Below are positions 14,952-24,358 of a stretch of 64,000 bases of DNA, piece by piece. The notes below the pieces were generated by a model, which made no database searches, was not told the DNA's origin, and saw only the letters and a list, made by a program, of their open reading frames with translations. Each line of letters begins with the position of its first letter. Position 1 is the first letter of the stretch. The DNA comes from Bacteroidota bacterium. GTDB lineage: Bacteria > Bacteroidota > Bacteroidia > Chitinophagales > Chitinophagaceae. The translations under genes and the position numbers were made by a program. The stretch covers positions 186,001 to 250,000 of the forward strand of contig JAIUNV010000001.1 in NCBI GenBank assembly GCA_020161435.1. Reading direction: 5' to 3'.

Positions 14952-16304
14952 TTAAGAAAGTACTTTCATATTCTCCGGATCCCACAGTACGTATTTCTTT
15001 TCGAAATAGCTGTCATTACATAGCAGTGCAGGTGCACAGGCACGGAAGCCAAACACAGGATCTTCGGCTACAGTGCCACCAGTGCGGATGGCCCGGAAGA
15101 AATTGCCGAAATGATCGTAGTGAGCACCCTTGTAGCCGTCTTCAGCTTTGTACACAGTTTCGCGGGGCGGCAGCATTTTTTTGCGTTCTTCTTTCGCCAT
15201 GCCTTGCTCGGCAGCTTTGGCTTTCAGGAAGGGATCGTTGGTGCCCGCATCGGCGTTCAAACGAACCGTTACTTTTTCCCATTCCACATCCATGCTACCC
15301 TTGCTACCGTTGAGCCGCAGGTAGGTGGTACCGCTGGTGCCATCTACAAAATTGCAGCGCAGGCTCAGGTCGAAACCGGGATGTGCTTGCGTAGCCGGAT
15401 AGTCGAACATACCCAGCAACACATCGGGTACATCGCGGCCATCTTTCCAGTAGCGCAGGCCACCCATAGCGGCTATTTTAGTAGGACCCATGCTGTTGGT
15501 AATGAAGTGCAGACTGCTGAAGAGGTGTACAAACAAATCGCCACTCATACCGGTACCATAATCGAGGTAATTGCGCCAGCGGAAAAAGCGTAGTGGATCG
15601 AAAGCATGCTTCTTGTTGATTTCGTATTTATCCCAGGCTACCGTTTGTGCATTGCCGTCGGCGGGGATTTTATATTGCCATGCTCCTTCCGGACTCATCC
15701 TTGCCCAAAAACCTTCGGCATAGTTGAGTTCGCCAATGGCACCTGCTGCCAATAATTCTTTGGCCTTTTCATTGCCCAAAGAGCTGACACCCTGGCTGCC
15801 CACCTGATATACTTTGCCGCTTTTTTTCCAGGCGTTTACCAGCGCCCAACCTTCGCTTACTTTGTGCAACATCGGCTTTTCGCAATACACATGCTTGCCT
15901 GCTTCCAGCGCTGCTATACTAATGGGTTGATGCCAGTGATCGGGTGTGCCGATAATCACCGCATCTACATCACTACGTTTCAGTAATTCTTTGTAATCGT
16001 TGGTGGCAAACAATTGTTGGCCCCAGCGCTGTTTGGCAGCATCAATACGGCCCTTGTACAAATCGCATACAGCGGTGATGGTTACATTGGCATGCTGCAG
16101 TGCCGATTTCATGTCTTCGGTGCCCATTCCGCCGGCACCAATCAGTCCCATGCGAATGGGTTGATCATCAGGCATCGGCATTATCCTGTGCAGCGGATGG
16201 TGAATGGCTGGCGCATCAGCAGCCAATACAGATTTGCCGGCTATCATAGCGGCCCCGGCAAGGCCCATTTGTTGTAAGAACGAACGACGGTTTTTCTGGC
16301 TCAT
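14952..16304 (-). CDS. Tat-exported Gfo/Idh/MocA-family oxidoreductase
   Basis: A 450-residue protein beginning with a twin-arginine signal (NRRSFLQQMGLAGAAMIAG). A Rossmann NAD(P)-binding domain follows (IRMGLIGAGGMGTEDM, then VDAVIIGTPDHWHQPISIAAL and GKHVYCEKPMLHKV), with the family's EKP motif Lys. Tat export suggests that the NAD cofactor is bound tightly before secretion, as in glucose-fructose oxidoreductase. With the two DUF1080 genes downstream it fits a periplasmic glycoside 3-dehydrogenase; that is inference. Confidence 0.9.
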   Translation of the reverse strand: MSQKNRRSFLQQMGLAGAAMIAGKSVLAADAPAIHHPLHRIMPMPDDQPIRMGLIGAGGMGTEDMKSALQHANVTITAVCDLYKGRIDAAKQRWGQQLFATNDYKELLKRSDVDAVIIGTPDHWHQPISIAALEAGKHVYCEKPMLHKVSEGWALVNAWKKSGKVYQVGSQGVSSLGNEKAKELLAAGAIGELNYAEGFWARMSPEGAWQYKIPADGNAQTVAWDKYEINKKHAFDPLRFFRWRNYLDYGTGMSGDLFVHLFSSLHFITNSMGPTKIAAMGGLRYWKDGRDVPDVLLGMFDYPATQAHPGFDLSLRCNFVDGTSGTTYLRLNGSKGSMDVEWEKVTVRLNADAGTNDPFLKAKAAEQGMAKEERKKMLPPRETVYKAEDGYKGAHYDHFGNFFRAIRTGGTVAEDPVFGFRACAPALLCNDSYFEKKYVLWDPENMKVLS

Positions 16305-16410
16305 AAGGCATCACATTATAGCCAATGAATGTAGCCAAAATATGAAGTGGTAAATAGGTAAGTTTTTTTAATAATCGTTGGCGGAGATTGAACATCATGT
16401 GTTATAAAAA

Positions 16411-16435
16411 AACGCCCCGGATTTTCCGGGGCGTT
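16411..16435 (-). terminator. Terminator of tig
   Basis: Perfect 10-bp GC-rich arms AACGCCCCGG / CCGGGGCGTT surround ATTTT. On the minus strand the hairpin is followed by a run of T, 42 bp after the tig stop. Confidence 0.85.
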
Positions 16436-16477
16436 CATTTATTTATTCATGGCCCTTACAAATCAGCGCCATGCAGA

Positions 16478-17854
16478 TTAATGTGCGTGGTGGTGCTGGT
16501 GCTTGGCAAATTCTTCGGCGCTTACTTCTTCGTCGTTGAATTTGGTTACCTGCGACTCAGCCCATGTAAACAGCTTGTCGGTCATCAGCTGGTTGTACAT
16601 CTGGTCGATGTATTTGCGGTCGCTCATCATACGGTCTACATAGCTGTCGAGCCATGCAGTGCTTTCATCCAGCGTGGTTACGCCCATGTAGCCCATCATT
16701 TGGCGCTTCGCAAATTCGCGGAGCTCTTCGGGGTTTACCTGCAGCTGGTTGTCTACGGTGAGCTTATCGCTAATGAGGGTCCACTTCAGCGAGTTGGTAA
16801 ACGAGGGAAACTCGGCTTCTACTTCCTCGGCAGTCTTGGGCTTTTCGCCACCACTCTGCAACCAGCGCTTCAAAAAGTCAACGGGCAGTTCGATGTTTGT
16901 ATTGTCGATGAGGTAGTGATAGATTTCGTCGTGCACCTGGCTACGAGCTTGGTTAGCCCAGTAACCTTCGATGTCTTCTTTTACGGCCTGCTTAAATTCT
17001 GCTTCGGTAGCAATGGCTTTGCCTGGGAACAGTTGGTTAAAGAACTCTTCGTTGAGGTCACGCTTTTCTACAAAACCAATTTTGGTAATGGTAATCTTGA
17101 ATTTTTTGCTGCCCGCATCGGCTACTTCATTCAGGCCGAGGTCGCCTACAATCCATTCTTTTTCTTTGGCTTCAAAAGCTTCATCCAGTGTAACAGTTAT
17201 GCTGTCGTCTTTTTTCAGGCCATTGAGCTGAGGGCGAACGGCTTCAGCAAAATAGCTTACCAGCAGGCTGTTGTCTTTGGTAGCGCCGCCTTCTACAGCA
17301 TTGCCTTCAGCATCAACTTCGGTAAAGGTTACGTTCAGCACACACTGGTCGTTGTTAACCGTTTCGGGCTCCTGCATGTTGCCATAACGGTTTTGCAGGC
17401 GGCTTACTTCTTCTTCAACCATTTCGTCGGTTACCTTCACCTTGCGGCGCTTAATAGTTGCGTCGGCAGGGTTGGCAACAGTGTAAGCAGGTTTCAAACC
17501 AATTTCAAAACTGAAACTGTATTCAGCGGGTTGGTTCATGTCGAGCTTGGCTACCGTGTCTGCATTGTCATCGGTTGGCAAGGGCTGAGCAAAAATCTCT
17601 GGACGTTCTTTATCGAGGTAGCCGTTGATTTCTTTTTCAACCGAACGCAATACTTCCTCAGTAAATACGCTGTTGCCAAACATTTTCTTTACGTGGCCCA
17701 AAGGAACCATGCCGGGGCGGAAGCCGGGTACATTGGCTTTCTTAGCATAATTCTTCAGCGCCTTATCAAACGCCGGATAGTAATCTTCCTTGGTAATTTG
17801 TACGGTGAGGCGGTCTGTGAGCAGGCCTACATTTTCCCGGGTAACTGTTGCCAT
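16478..17854 (-). CDS. tig: Trigger factor
   Basis: A 458-residue ribosome-associated chaperone. The N-terminal ribosome-binding domain shows the signature VPGFRPGMVPLGHVKKMFG (family GFRxGxxP). The middle PPIase-like domain is divergent, as usual in Bacteroidota, and a long helical C-terminal domain ends in His-rich HQHHHAH. The ATG at 17854 (MATVTREN) is preferred; the upstream open frame to 17932 shows no protein-like sequence. In many Bacteroidota tig is next to clpP and clpX; here about 6.5 kb of other genes lie between. Confidence 0.93.
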   Translation of the reverse strand: MATVTRENVGLLTDRLTVQITKEDYYPAFDKALKNYAKKANVPGFRPGMVPLGHVKKMFGNSVFTEEVLRSVEKEINGYLDKERPEIFAQPLPTDDNADTVAKLDMNQPAEYSFSFEIGLKPAYTVANPADATIKRRKVKVTDEMVEEEVSRLQNRYGNMQEPETVNNDQCVLNVTFTEVDAEGNAVEGGATKDNSLLVSYFAEAVRPQLNGLKKDDSITVTLDEAFEAKEKEWIVGDLGLNEVADAGSKKFKITITKIGFVEKRDLNEEFFNQLFPGKAIATEAEFKQAVKEDIEGYWANQARSQVHDEIYHYLIDNTNIELPVDFLKRWLQSGGEKPKTAEEVEAEFPSFTNSLKWTLISDKLTVDNQLQVNPEELREFAKRQMMGYMGVTTLDESTAWLDSYVDRMMSDRKYIDQMYNQLMTDKLFTWAESQVTKFNDEEVSAEEFAKHQHHHAH

Positions 17855-18123
17855 TGTTATTGCAAAATTTGAAGTTTGAATTTGAGCGTCGGCCAATTGG
17901 TCTTTCTCTCGGGCCAGCACCCAATCCCGCATCCTTCCGGATTTGGGGCTGCAAAGGTAACGGAATCACCCCTTGCAAATACACACTTTAGCAGAAGCCT
18001 TTTCGCCCCTGCTAAGGGTTTGCGCCGTATCCCAAAAGAAATTAGCATTAAAAAACTAAAAATGTTAGTGTGCAAAAGAAATTGCCCCTATCTTCACCGC
18101 GTTAATACTTTTATATTTTAGTA

Positions 18124-19170
18124 ATGGCCAAGAATTCTACTAACACCGAAAACGAGACTATGAGCAACAATGCCAACGCCGAAAAGCTGAAGGCCCTCAA
18201 GCTAACCATCGACAAAATCGACAAAGATTTTGGCAAGGGTAGCGTAATGATGATGAACGAAAAGGGCACCGCCCAACTGGAAGTCATTTCAACCGGCTCC
18301 ATCGGGCTGGACACCGCTCTGGGTATTGGCGGCTTGCCTCGTGGCCGGATTATTGAAATCTACGGTCCTGAATCGAGTGGTAAAACCACGCTGAGCACTC
18401 ACGTAATAGCCGAAGCCCAAAAGAAAGGCGGCATGTGTGCCATTATTGATGCGGAACATGCCTTTGACAGCAACTATGCGCAAAAGCTGGGCGTAGATGT
18501 AGACAACCTGCTCATCAGCCAGCCCGACTACGGCGAACAGGCACTCGAAATTGCCGACCGCCTCATTTTGTCTGGCGCCCTGGATGTTGTTGTAATTGAC
18601 TCAGTAGCTGCACTGGTGCCAAAAGGCGAACTGGAAGGCGAAATGGGCGATAGCAAAATGGGTTTGCAGGCCCGACTGATGAGCCAGGCCTTGCGTAAGC
18701 TCACCGCTACCATTAATAAAACCAATACTGTCTGCATTTTCATCAACCAATTGCGTGAAAAAATTGGTGTGATGTTTGGTAACCCCGAAACCACCACCGG
18801 TGGTAATGCCCTTAAGTTTTATGCTTCTGTGCGGTTAGATATTCGCCGGGTAAGCCAGATAAAAGATGGTGATGAAGCCGTTGGTAACCGTGCCCGGGTA
18901 AAAGTGGTAAAAAACAAAGTGGCCCCGCCTTTCCGTCAGGCTGAGTTCGATATCATTTTTGGTGAAGGCATCAGCAAGAGTGGCGAAATCATTGATATGG
19001 GCGTAGAGCTCGGCATTTTACAGAAAAGCGGCAGCTGGTTTAGCTACGAAGGCAACAAACTGGGACAGGGCCGCGATGCGGTAAAAGAACTGGTGCGGGA
19101 TAACCCCGAACTGAGTGCCGAAATCGAAGCCAAAATCAGAGCGAAAATTCAAGAAATGCAAGCGGCATGA
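18124..19170 (+). CDS. recA: Recombinase RecA
   Basis: The 348-residue protein is full-length RecA: Walker A (GPESSGKTT) near residue 78, the [19 protein letters not shown] region with loop 1, and loop 2 ([25 protein letters not shown]). It catalyses strand exchange and LexA-type autocleavage. The ATG at 18124 or that at 18160 ([10 protein letters not shown]) could be used; the first gives a Ser/Asn/Thr-rich leader that Bacteroidota RecAs sometimes carry. Confidence 0.97.
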   Translation: MAKNSTNTENETMSNNANAEKLKALKLTIDKIDKDFGKGSVMMMNEKGTAQLEVISTGSIGLDTALGIGGLPRGRIIEIYGPESSGKTTLSTHVIAEAQKKGGMCAIIDAEHAFDSNYAQKLGVDVDNLLISQPDYGEQALEIADRLILSGALDVVVIDSVAALVPKGELEGEMGDSKMGLQARLMSQALRKLTATINKTNTVCIFINQLREKIGVMFGNPETTTGGNALKFYASVRLDIRRVSQIKDGDEAVGNRARVKVVKNKVAPPFRQAEFDIIFGEGISKSGEIIDMGVELGILQKSGSWFSYEGNKLGQGRDAVKELVRDNPELSAEIEAKIRAKIQEMQAA

Positions 19171-19256
19171 TTATTGCCTTGACTATTTTGATCCAGGTTG
19201 TTTCTTAACGCAGGCGAATTCTTTTGCCAGCATCAGCAGCCAACGGATTTTACAGC

Positions 19257-19290
19257 AAAACCGCCTCCACCAGCCAGGGGGCGGTTTTCT
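19257..19290 (+). terminator. Terminator of recA
   Basis: AAAACCGCC and GGCGGTTTT surround a loop rich in C and A, then TCTATTTTC. It lies 87 bp downstream of the recA stop. Confidence 0.7.
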
Positions 19291-19461
19291 ATTTTCAGTT
19301 CGTTAACATCTTGCGGGTTTTACGCAAAAAAGCCCACCAAAATTGGGTGTTTCCCGTATTGCTAACCGATATAGTTTGTTGCACTTTTACACACTCGATA
19401 GGTTGCTCATACGAACCACCCGACGAGTTTGACCCTTTACCCCTGAAACAAACCACCTGCA

Positions 19462-19504
19462 ACACCTGCGCCATCACACCCGGCGTGGGTGTTGTCTTTT
19501 TTTT
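19462..19504 (+). terminator. Second terminator-like hairpin after recA
   Basis: ACACCTGCGCC and GGCGTGGGTGT (two wobble positions) are followed by TGTCTTTTTTTT, ending at the stop of the convergent M20 peptidase gene. The 19291-19461 stretch between the two hairpins holds nothing else that I can support. Confidence 0.5.
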
Positions 19505-20792
19505 ATCGGGTGAGGCGGTACACCAATACGGCTGCTCTTTCTGTAAGCCGTGGTAGTTCTTTCATGTTGATGATTTCGCCGGGAGCATGTGCACCACCGC
19601 CACTGGCACCCAAGCCATCAATACAATCAACATACTGAGCCACCCAACTAATGTCGCCGGCACCGCGGCTACCGGGGTCACCTGCTTTTACAGGCCCCAA
19701 GCCCATGGCCATGCTCACATCGTTCAGCTGTTGTACCAACTGTAGGTTGCCCGGCTTGGGCTCCATGCTAGGAAAGCCATCATAAAATTCTATTTGTGCA
19801 GCAGTGCCCCGCAGGTTATTTACCACAATCTGACGCATGTTGTTGCGGGCATTGGCTTTTTGTTGTTCGCCCAAAAAACGCAAATCGCCATACACCACCG
19901 TAGCCGGTGCTATAATATTGGTTTTGCCACTCACCGTAGCCCGAAATGCTTCATCATTGGTGTTGAGTTCTGTTCCTCCTGCTATTACGCCCGGGCTAAA
20001 GGTCAGGTACTTTTCGCCTTCCAATTTTTGGCGAAACTCCGTCAAAATTCTGGCGGCTTCATAAATGGCGCCATAGCTGCCATTGGCGCCAAACATGCCT
20101 GCTGAGTGAGACTGCTTGCCTTGCACCGTCAGCTTCCAGCTGCTGCTGCCACGGCGTCCAATGGCCACCGTGCTGAAGTTTTGTGCGGTTTCAAAACCCA
20201 AGGCAATATCGCTGGCTTTGGCACGGGCAATAAAATCTTGCCGGCTTACCCATTCCGGCGAGCCAGTACTTTCTTCATCGCCGGTATAGTAGCATACAAT
20301 CGTGGCGTCATCTATCAAATTCAAATTGGCCAGTGCCTGGCAAATGGCCAGCATCATTACATTGCCGCCTTTCATATCAACCACCCCTTGGCCGGTAGCT
20401 GTGCTGTCGTTAATCATGCGGAAAGGATTGGCTTCCATATCGGGTTCAAACACCGTATCCAAATGGCCAATCATCAAAATGCGTTTGCCTTTTTTACCTT
20501 TTCTGTAAGCTACTAAATGACCGGCACGTTTCAACGAATCGGGCAGGCTAATCCACTCTGTGGTGAAACCAATTTTGCGATACGCCGCAGCCAGTTTTTC
20601 GCCCACGGCTTTTACCCCGGCAATGTTGAGCGAACCGCTGTTGATGTTCACCGTTTCTTTCAGCAGCTCCACATTGGCCGCATGCTGACGTTGTACTTCG
20701 GCCACAATTTTTTGCTCTGTTGCAGTAAGTGATTGCGCCTGTGTAGCTACTGCCGCCGCAGCAAGCAGCATCAAAAAGAAGAATGATTTCAT
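19503..20792 (-). CDS. Exported M20-family metallopeptidase (carboxypeptidase G2-like)
   Basis: A 429-residue protein with a signal peptide (to ...ATQAQS). M20 zinc-site motifs are in order: MIGHLDTVFEPD (His, Asp), VVDMKGGNVM (Asp), YTGDEESTGS (catalytic and ligand Glu). A dimerisation domain with GKQSHSAGMFGANGSYGAIYEAARIL follows, and ASGGGAHAPGE (His) near the end. The layout matches glutamate carboxypeptidase/carboxypeptidase G2. The substrate is unknown. It overlaps the terminator-like hairpin at its 3' end and follows the rhodanese-like gene by 9 bp, so they form an operon. Confidence 0.9.
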   Translation of the reverse strand: MKSFFFLMLLAAAAVATQAQSLTATEQKIVAEVQRQHAANVELLKETVNINSGSLNIAGVKAVGEKLAAAYRKIGFTTEWISLPDSLKRAGHLVAYRKGKKGKRILMIGHLDTVFEPDMEANPFRMINDSTATGQGVVDMKGGNVMMLAICQALANLNLIDDATIVCYYTGDEESTGSPEWVSRQDFIARAKASDIALGFETAQNFSTVAIGRRGSSSWKLTVQGKQSHSAGMFGANGSYGAIYEAARILTEFRQKLEGEKYLTFSPGVIAGGTELNTNDEAFRATVSGKTNIIAPATVVYGDLRFLGEQQKANARNNMRQIVVNNLRGTAAQIEFYDGFPSMEPKPGNLQLVQQLNDVSMAMGLGPVKAGDPGSRGAGDISWVAQYVDCIDGLGASGGGAHAPGEIINMKELPRLTERAAVLVYRLTR

Positions 20793-20801
20793 GCGAAAAT
20801 T

Positions 20802-21233
20802 TTATTGAACTGGAAAACCTTTGTCTATCCAATCAACCTTGATATTGGTAGACAAATTGAGTAGTTGATGTTTGGTAAAACCCATGCTATTGAGCAGTGC
20901 AAATGCCGGCCGGATATTGGGGCAATTGCGAAACGGACAACACCCACAGTAAATCACCACGGGCTTGGATTTATCCTGTTGTTGCAATAAGGTTTTGAGT
21001 TTGGCAATATTGGCCGGATTGCCACCGGGGCCAATGTCTACCGAACCTTTGATGATAGCACCCGGCCCAATGCTGATGATGAGTGGCACCTGCTTGCCCG
21101 ACTGAATATTGGCCGCCAGTTGTGTCGGCGGCATCAACTGATGGGGCTGCCAGGGCTCTGCACCCGATGGTTGAGCACAGGCCATGAACATGGGCATGCA
21201 AGCAATAAGCAACAAACCATAATAACGACGCAT
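20802..21233 (-). CDS. Rhodanese-like lipoprotein
   Basis: A 143-residue protein with a lipoprotein signal (MRRYYGLLLIACMPMFMAC, lipobox Cys near residue 19) and a compact rhodanese-like domain ending in VVIYCGCCPFRNCPNIRPAF, where the first Cys of YCGCC is in the position of the rhodanese catalytic Cys. It carries four nearby cysteines, which is unusual and could bind a metal instead. The ATG at 21233 gives the lipoprotein signal. It is cotranscribed with the downstream M20 peptidase. Confidence 0.75.
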   Translation of the reverse strand: MRRYYGLLLIACMPMFMACAQPSGAEPWQPHQLMPPTQLAANIQSGKQVPLIISIGPGAIIKGSVDIGPGGNPANIAKLKTLLQQQDKSKPVVIYCGCCPFRNCPNIRPAFALLNSMGFTKHQLLNLSTNIKVDWIDKGFPVQ

Positions 21234-21283
21234 ATGTGTAGCCATGCCGTAAAGATAGGCGGTAGCTATACCCGACATAAACA

Positions 21284-21315
21284 AAACCGGCTGCCTGTGC
21301 AGGCAAACCGGTTTG
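21284..21315 (-). terminator. Terminator of the UspA-like gene
   Basis: ACAAAACCGG / CCGGTTTGT (one bulge) encloses TGCCTGTGCAGGCA, itself self-complementary. On the minus strand the hairpin is followed by TTTTGTTTA, in the spacer after the gene that ends at 21357. Confidence 0.65.
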
Positions 21316-21356
21316 TACTCATGGTTGATCTTCGTATGGATCGGGTGTGATGGTGC

Positions 21357-21863
21357 TTATCCAAATGCAACAGCATAGCGGCTTGCCTGCTGATCTTTCT
21401 CATCCAACTGCGGCATCATGGTTTTAATGGTGGCTGTTGGCAGCGATGGCCGCAACACAGGCACGGTAGATTTCACAAATACCTGTTCGGGGTGAATACT
21501 GTATTCAGTGGGCAATTGCCATTCCAGCCCTTCGGCAAGCATCAATGCATCCACGTTATGACGCTGTACATAATCGTTGAAAACACGTTGTATGTCCAGG
21601 TATAAAAAATCGGTGTAAATGCTATCGATCTGACCGTTTGATTGCTGCCTGATTTTTTCTACTTCGTTGCGGTACGCTTCTGTAAACAAGCTGAGGTATT
21701 TGCGTTCACGGGGCAGCATCAACAAATCCATCGGGTCATTAGAAATCCGCATGATGTGCAACAATACAATTTGCAATTGCTCATCGGGAAAGGCCTGCAT
21801 GGCTGCTCTTACCGCTTGCAAAGACTTTACTGTAAAATCTGTAGGTACAATCAATTTCATCAT
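21357..21863 (-). CDS. Universal stress protein-like protein
   Basis: A 168-residue protein beginning MMKLIVPTDFTVKSLQAVRAAM, the usual UspA-fold first strand and helix, with LQIVLLHIM as strand 2. VDALMLAEGLEW and STVPVLRPS fit strands 4 and 5, although the ATP-binding G-x2-G-x9-G motif is not present. It is therefore probably a non-ATP-binding Usp relative. Two adjacent ATG codons (21863 and 21860) can serve as start. Confidence 0.7.
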   Translation of the reverse strand: MMKLIVPTDFTVKSLQAVRAAMQAFPDEQLQIVLLHIMRISNDPMDLLMLPRERKYLSLFTEAYRNEVEKIRQQSNGQIDSIYTDFLYLDIQRVFNDYVQRHNVDALMLAEGLEWQLPTEYSIHPEQVFVKSTVPVLRPSLPTATIKTMMPQLDEKDQQASRYAVAFG

Positions 21864-22013
21864 GGTGCAACAATTGAGGCCTTCATCAATCAATTTCGAT
21901 TGATGATGCAAACCTAGAACCGCTGCAGCAGAAAGGTCTTAAGATGGCATTAATCATTCATTAGAATGTGCTGAGCAAGAATGATGGCATTTTTAATGTG
22001 GAGATTAGAAATT

Positions 22014-23396
22014 CTAATCTGGCTTGGCGCTGTACATGAGTTGCGGCAGTACAATGGTAATACTGGTGCCTTTTCCTTCTACCGATTCCACGGTTATTTC
22101 GCCATGGTGCAACCGAACAATGTTGCGGGCCAATGGCAAACCAATACCATAGCCCATGTAGCCACTCACATTGGAGGCACGGAAAAAAGGATCGAAAATA
22201 TAAGGCAGGTCTTTGGAAGGAATGCCAATGCCTTTGTCGGCAATGCGAATGATAAGGTTGGGCGAATGCACATCCAGACTTACCAGCACTTCGTTGTTGT
22301 CGGAGTACTTGCAGGCATTGATGAGCACATTGGAAAAAGCAGATTGTAACAAATCTTTATAGCCCCATAACTGCAGCTGTTCTTCCTGCTCGGGCAGGTG
22401 GCTGAAATCGAAGCGAATGCGATTGTTGGGGTAAATGGCATCGGCCAGTTCTTTGGCACGAAGCAGTTTTTCATCAATACGCAACCGTGTCATTTCTTGC
22501 CGGCCACCATCAAAGCCGGTGCGGGCCATGCTCAGCAGCGAACGGGTTATTTCTTCCAACCGCTCTGCCTGCTTTTGAATGGTTTGTAACGATTGCTGAT
22601 ATTCTTCGGCACTGCGGGTTTTCAGCAAGGCCCATTCTGCTTCGCCCATAATGCTGGTGAGCGGTGTACGCAGTTCGTGTGAGGCATTGCCAATAAAACT
22701 TTTTTGCGACTCGAAAGATGTTTCCAGGCGGTCGAGCATGTGGTTAAAAGTGCTGGCCAGTACGCCCATTTCATCTTGGCCCGATCCTTCGGGCAAACGC
22801 ACCGTGAGGTTATGCACTCCAATGTCTTTGGCTTTGCTCGTAAAATCGAGTACGGGTTTTAAAATGCGCCGCGAAAACAAAAAGCCCACAAAACCCAATA
22901 TCAGTGCTTTGATGATGAAGCTGGCGATAAGCAACCATTGCAGGTTGTTGAGAAACTGTACACCATAATCGTTTCTGCCCGACACTACCACCACATACTT
23001 GCCCCAGCTTTCGGGCACGTACAAACCGGCATACAAGGTATTGCCATCGCGGCCTACGGCAGAGCCCTTGGCTACCGCATCGCTAATGAGGCTGGCAGGT
23101 ATTACCGCCTGCATGCCACTGTCGGGTTGCGACTGCTCATTCAGCCGAATGAAATATTGTTTTTCCGAAGGCAGTGTTTCAATGTATTCATTGCGCAGCT
23201 CATTGAAAGCCGTATTGCCTTTGGCCGCATCTTCAAGTGTAATACGGGCTGCCAGCCTTGCCCGTAGCTCTAAGCGTTTGTAGAAATCGGCAAACACATT
23301 TTGGTTGGCAAAAAAATACACCAGGCTGCTAAACAGCAACACAATGGCCGCTACCACTGCAATGAACAACCCTGTTAGTCTTGCTCTAAGTGTCAT
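22014..23396 (-). CDS. Sensor histidine kinase
   Basis: A 460-residue membrane sensor: TM1 (about residues 8-30), a periplasmic domain of about 125 residues, TM2, a HAMP linker (SRRILKPVLDFTSKAKDIG), HisKA with the phospho-acceptor His in FIGNASHELRTPLTS, and a HATPase domain with N box (NVLINACKYSDNNE), G1 (ADKGIGIPS) and G2 (GYGIGLPLARNIV). It overlaps the response regulator gene by 11 bp, so the pair is translationally coupled. The signal it senses is unknown. Confidence 0.93.
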   Translation of the reverse strand: MTLRARLTGLFIAVVAAIVLLFSSLVYFFANQNVFADFYKRLELRARLAARITLEDAAKGNTAFNELRNEYIETLPSEKQYFIRLNEQSQPDSGMQAVIPASLISDAVAKGSAVGRDGNTLYAGLYVPESWGKYVVVVSGRNDYGVQFLNNLQWLLIASFIIKALILGFVGFLFSRRILKPVLDFTSKAKDIGVHNLTVRLPEGSGQDEMGVLASTFNHMLDRLETSFESQKSFIGNASHELRTPLTSIMGEAEWALLKTRSAEEYQQSLQTIQKQAERLEEITRSLLSMARTGFDGGRQEMTRLRIDEKLLRAKELADAIYPNNRIRFDFSHLPEQEEQLQLWGYKDLLQSAFSNVLINACKYSDNNEVLVSLDVHSPNLIIRIADKGIGIPSKDLPYIFDPFFRASNVSGYMGYGIGLPLARNIVRLHHGEITVESVEGKGTSITIVLPQLMYSAKPD

Positions 23397-24102
23397 GCTC
23401 TTGCTGCAGGGCATACCCCATGCCAATGATGGTTTGAATGAGTTTTTGCTGGTGTGGCTTGTCTATTTTTTTGCGCAAATAGTTGATGTATACATCCACC
23501 ACATTGGTGCTGAGGTTAAAGTCGATGCCCCACACATTTTCCAAAATATCTTGCCGGCTGAGTACCCGGTTGGGGTTTTGCATCAGGTACTCCAGCAGGC
23601 GGTATTCGGTAGCCGTGAGTGAAATGGGTTGCCCGTTTCTTTCTGCTGCTTTTTTGCGGGGCAGTAACACCAAATCGGCCATTTGCAACGGTTGATCGTT
23701 GCTTGTAGGTGCCGCATCGCCGGCCGTAGGCTTGGCCCTGCGGATGAGGTTACGCACCCTGGCCATCAGTTCGGCCAGTTTAAACGGTTTCACCATGTAA
23801 TCATCGGCACCCGCATCCAAACCGTGCACAATTTGCTCGGTGCTGGCCAGTGCGGTGAGCATGAGTATGGGCGTATCAATGCCTTCGCTGCGGAGGGTGG
23901 CGCAAATTTCCAGCCCTGTTTTGCCGGGCAGCATCACATCCAGTATCAGCAGGTTGGCCATTTGCTGCCGGGCCAGCGATAGTGCCGACACGCCATCAAA
24001 AGCCAGGCTGATTTGATAGCCGGCTTCACTCAGCCCTTTGTGCAGCAAGGAGGCTACATCGGGATCGTCTTCTACTATTAAAATGGAAACTGGGGTTTGC
24101 AT
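23386..24102 (-). CDS. OmpR-family response regulator
   Basis: A 238-residue protein with a receiver domain (LIVEDDPD, phospho-acceptor Asp in LLILDVMLPGKTG, Lys in VKPFKLAEL) and a C-terminal winged-helix DNA-binding domain (SLTATEYRLLEYLMQNPNRVLSR ... NVVDVYINYLRKKID). It is the partner of the overlapping histidine kinase. The ATG at 24102 (MQTPVSI) is chosen; the longer frame upstream has no protein-like sequence. Confidence 0.94.
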   Translation of the reverse strand: MQTPVSILIVEDDPDVASLLHKGLSEAGYQISLAFDGVSALSLARQQMANLLILDVMLPGKTGLEICATLRSEGIDTPILMLTALASTEQIVHGLDAGADDYMVKPFKLAELMARVRNLIRRAKPTAGDAAPTSNDQPLQMADLVLLPRKKAAERNGQPISLTATEYRLLEYLMQNPNRVLSRQDILENVWGIDFNLSTNVVDVYINYLRKKIDKPHQQKLIQTIIGMGYALQQEHDT

Positions 24103-24189
24103 GGTATGCTGCAAAATAGCACTTGCTGATTTAGGAGCGGTATATCGTTTTTGTAAAAGACAATGAGACAAGGATGTGTAGAAAATGCA

Positions 24190-24235
24190 ATGGGACACGG
24201 ATTTGCAGGATGAAACGGATGTTCACGGATTCGTT
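24190..24235. repeat. GACACGGATTTGCAGGAT-type intergenic repeat
   Basis: The spacer contains GACACGGATTTGCAGGATGA and CACGGATTCGTTGATC, resembling the CACGGATT-type dispersed repeats that are common between genes in Bacteroidota. Only one copy was noticed here. Confidence 0.35.
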
Positions 24236-24315
24236 GATCATCAACTTTTTTCTGTGAAGCAGGCTAATAGAGAACCGCTGCTTGTTTAGCATTGGCACAT
24301 TTTCATATTAGCTAA

Positions 24316-24348
24316 TTGGCACATTGGCATTCCTCCTCGTTACCTTTG
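24316..24348 (+). promoter_or_regulatory. Promoter of rlmD, almost leaderless
   Basis: TTG (24316-24318) and TACCTTTG (24341-24348) with a 22-bp spacer match the Bacteroidota promoter pattern. The ATG at 24359 is 10 bp after the -7 box, leaving a very short leader without a ribosome-binding site. Confidence 0.5.
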
Positions 24349-24358
24349 CCGCCTCATT

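Noticed and set aside
19224..19556. Plus-strand frame across the recA terminator
   Set aside because: It runs through two terminator-like hairpins and ends inside the opposite peptidase gene.
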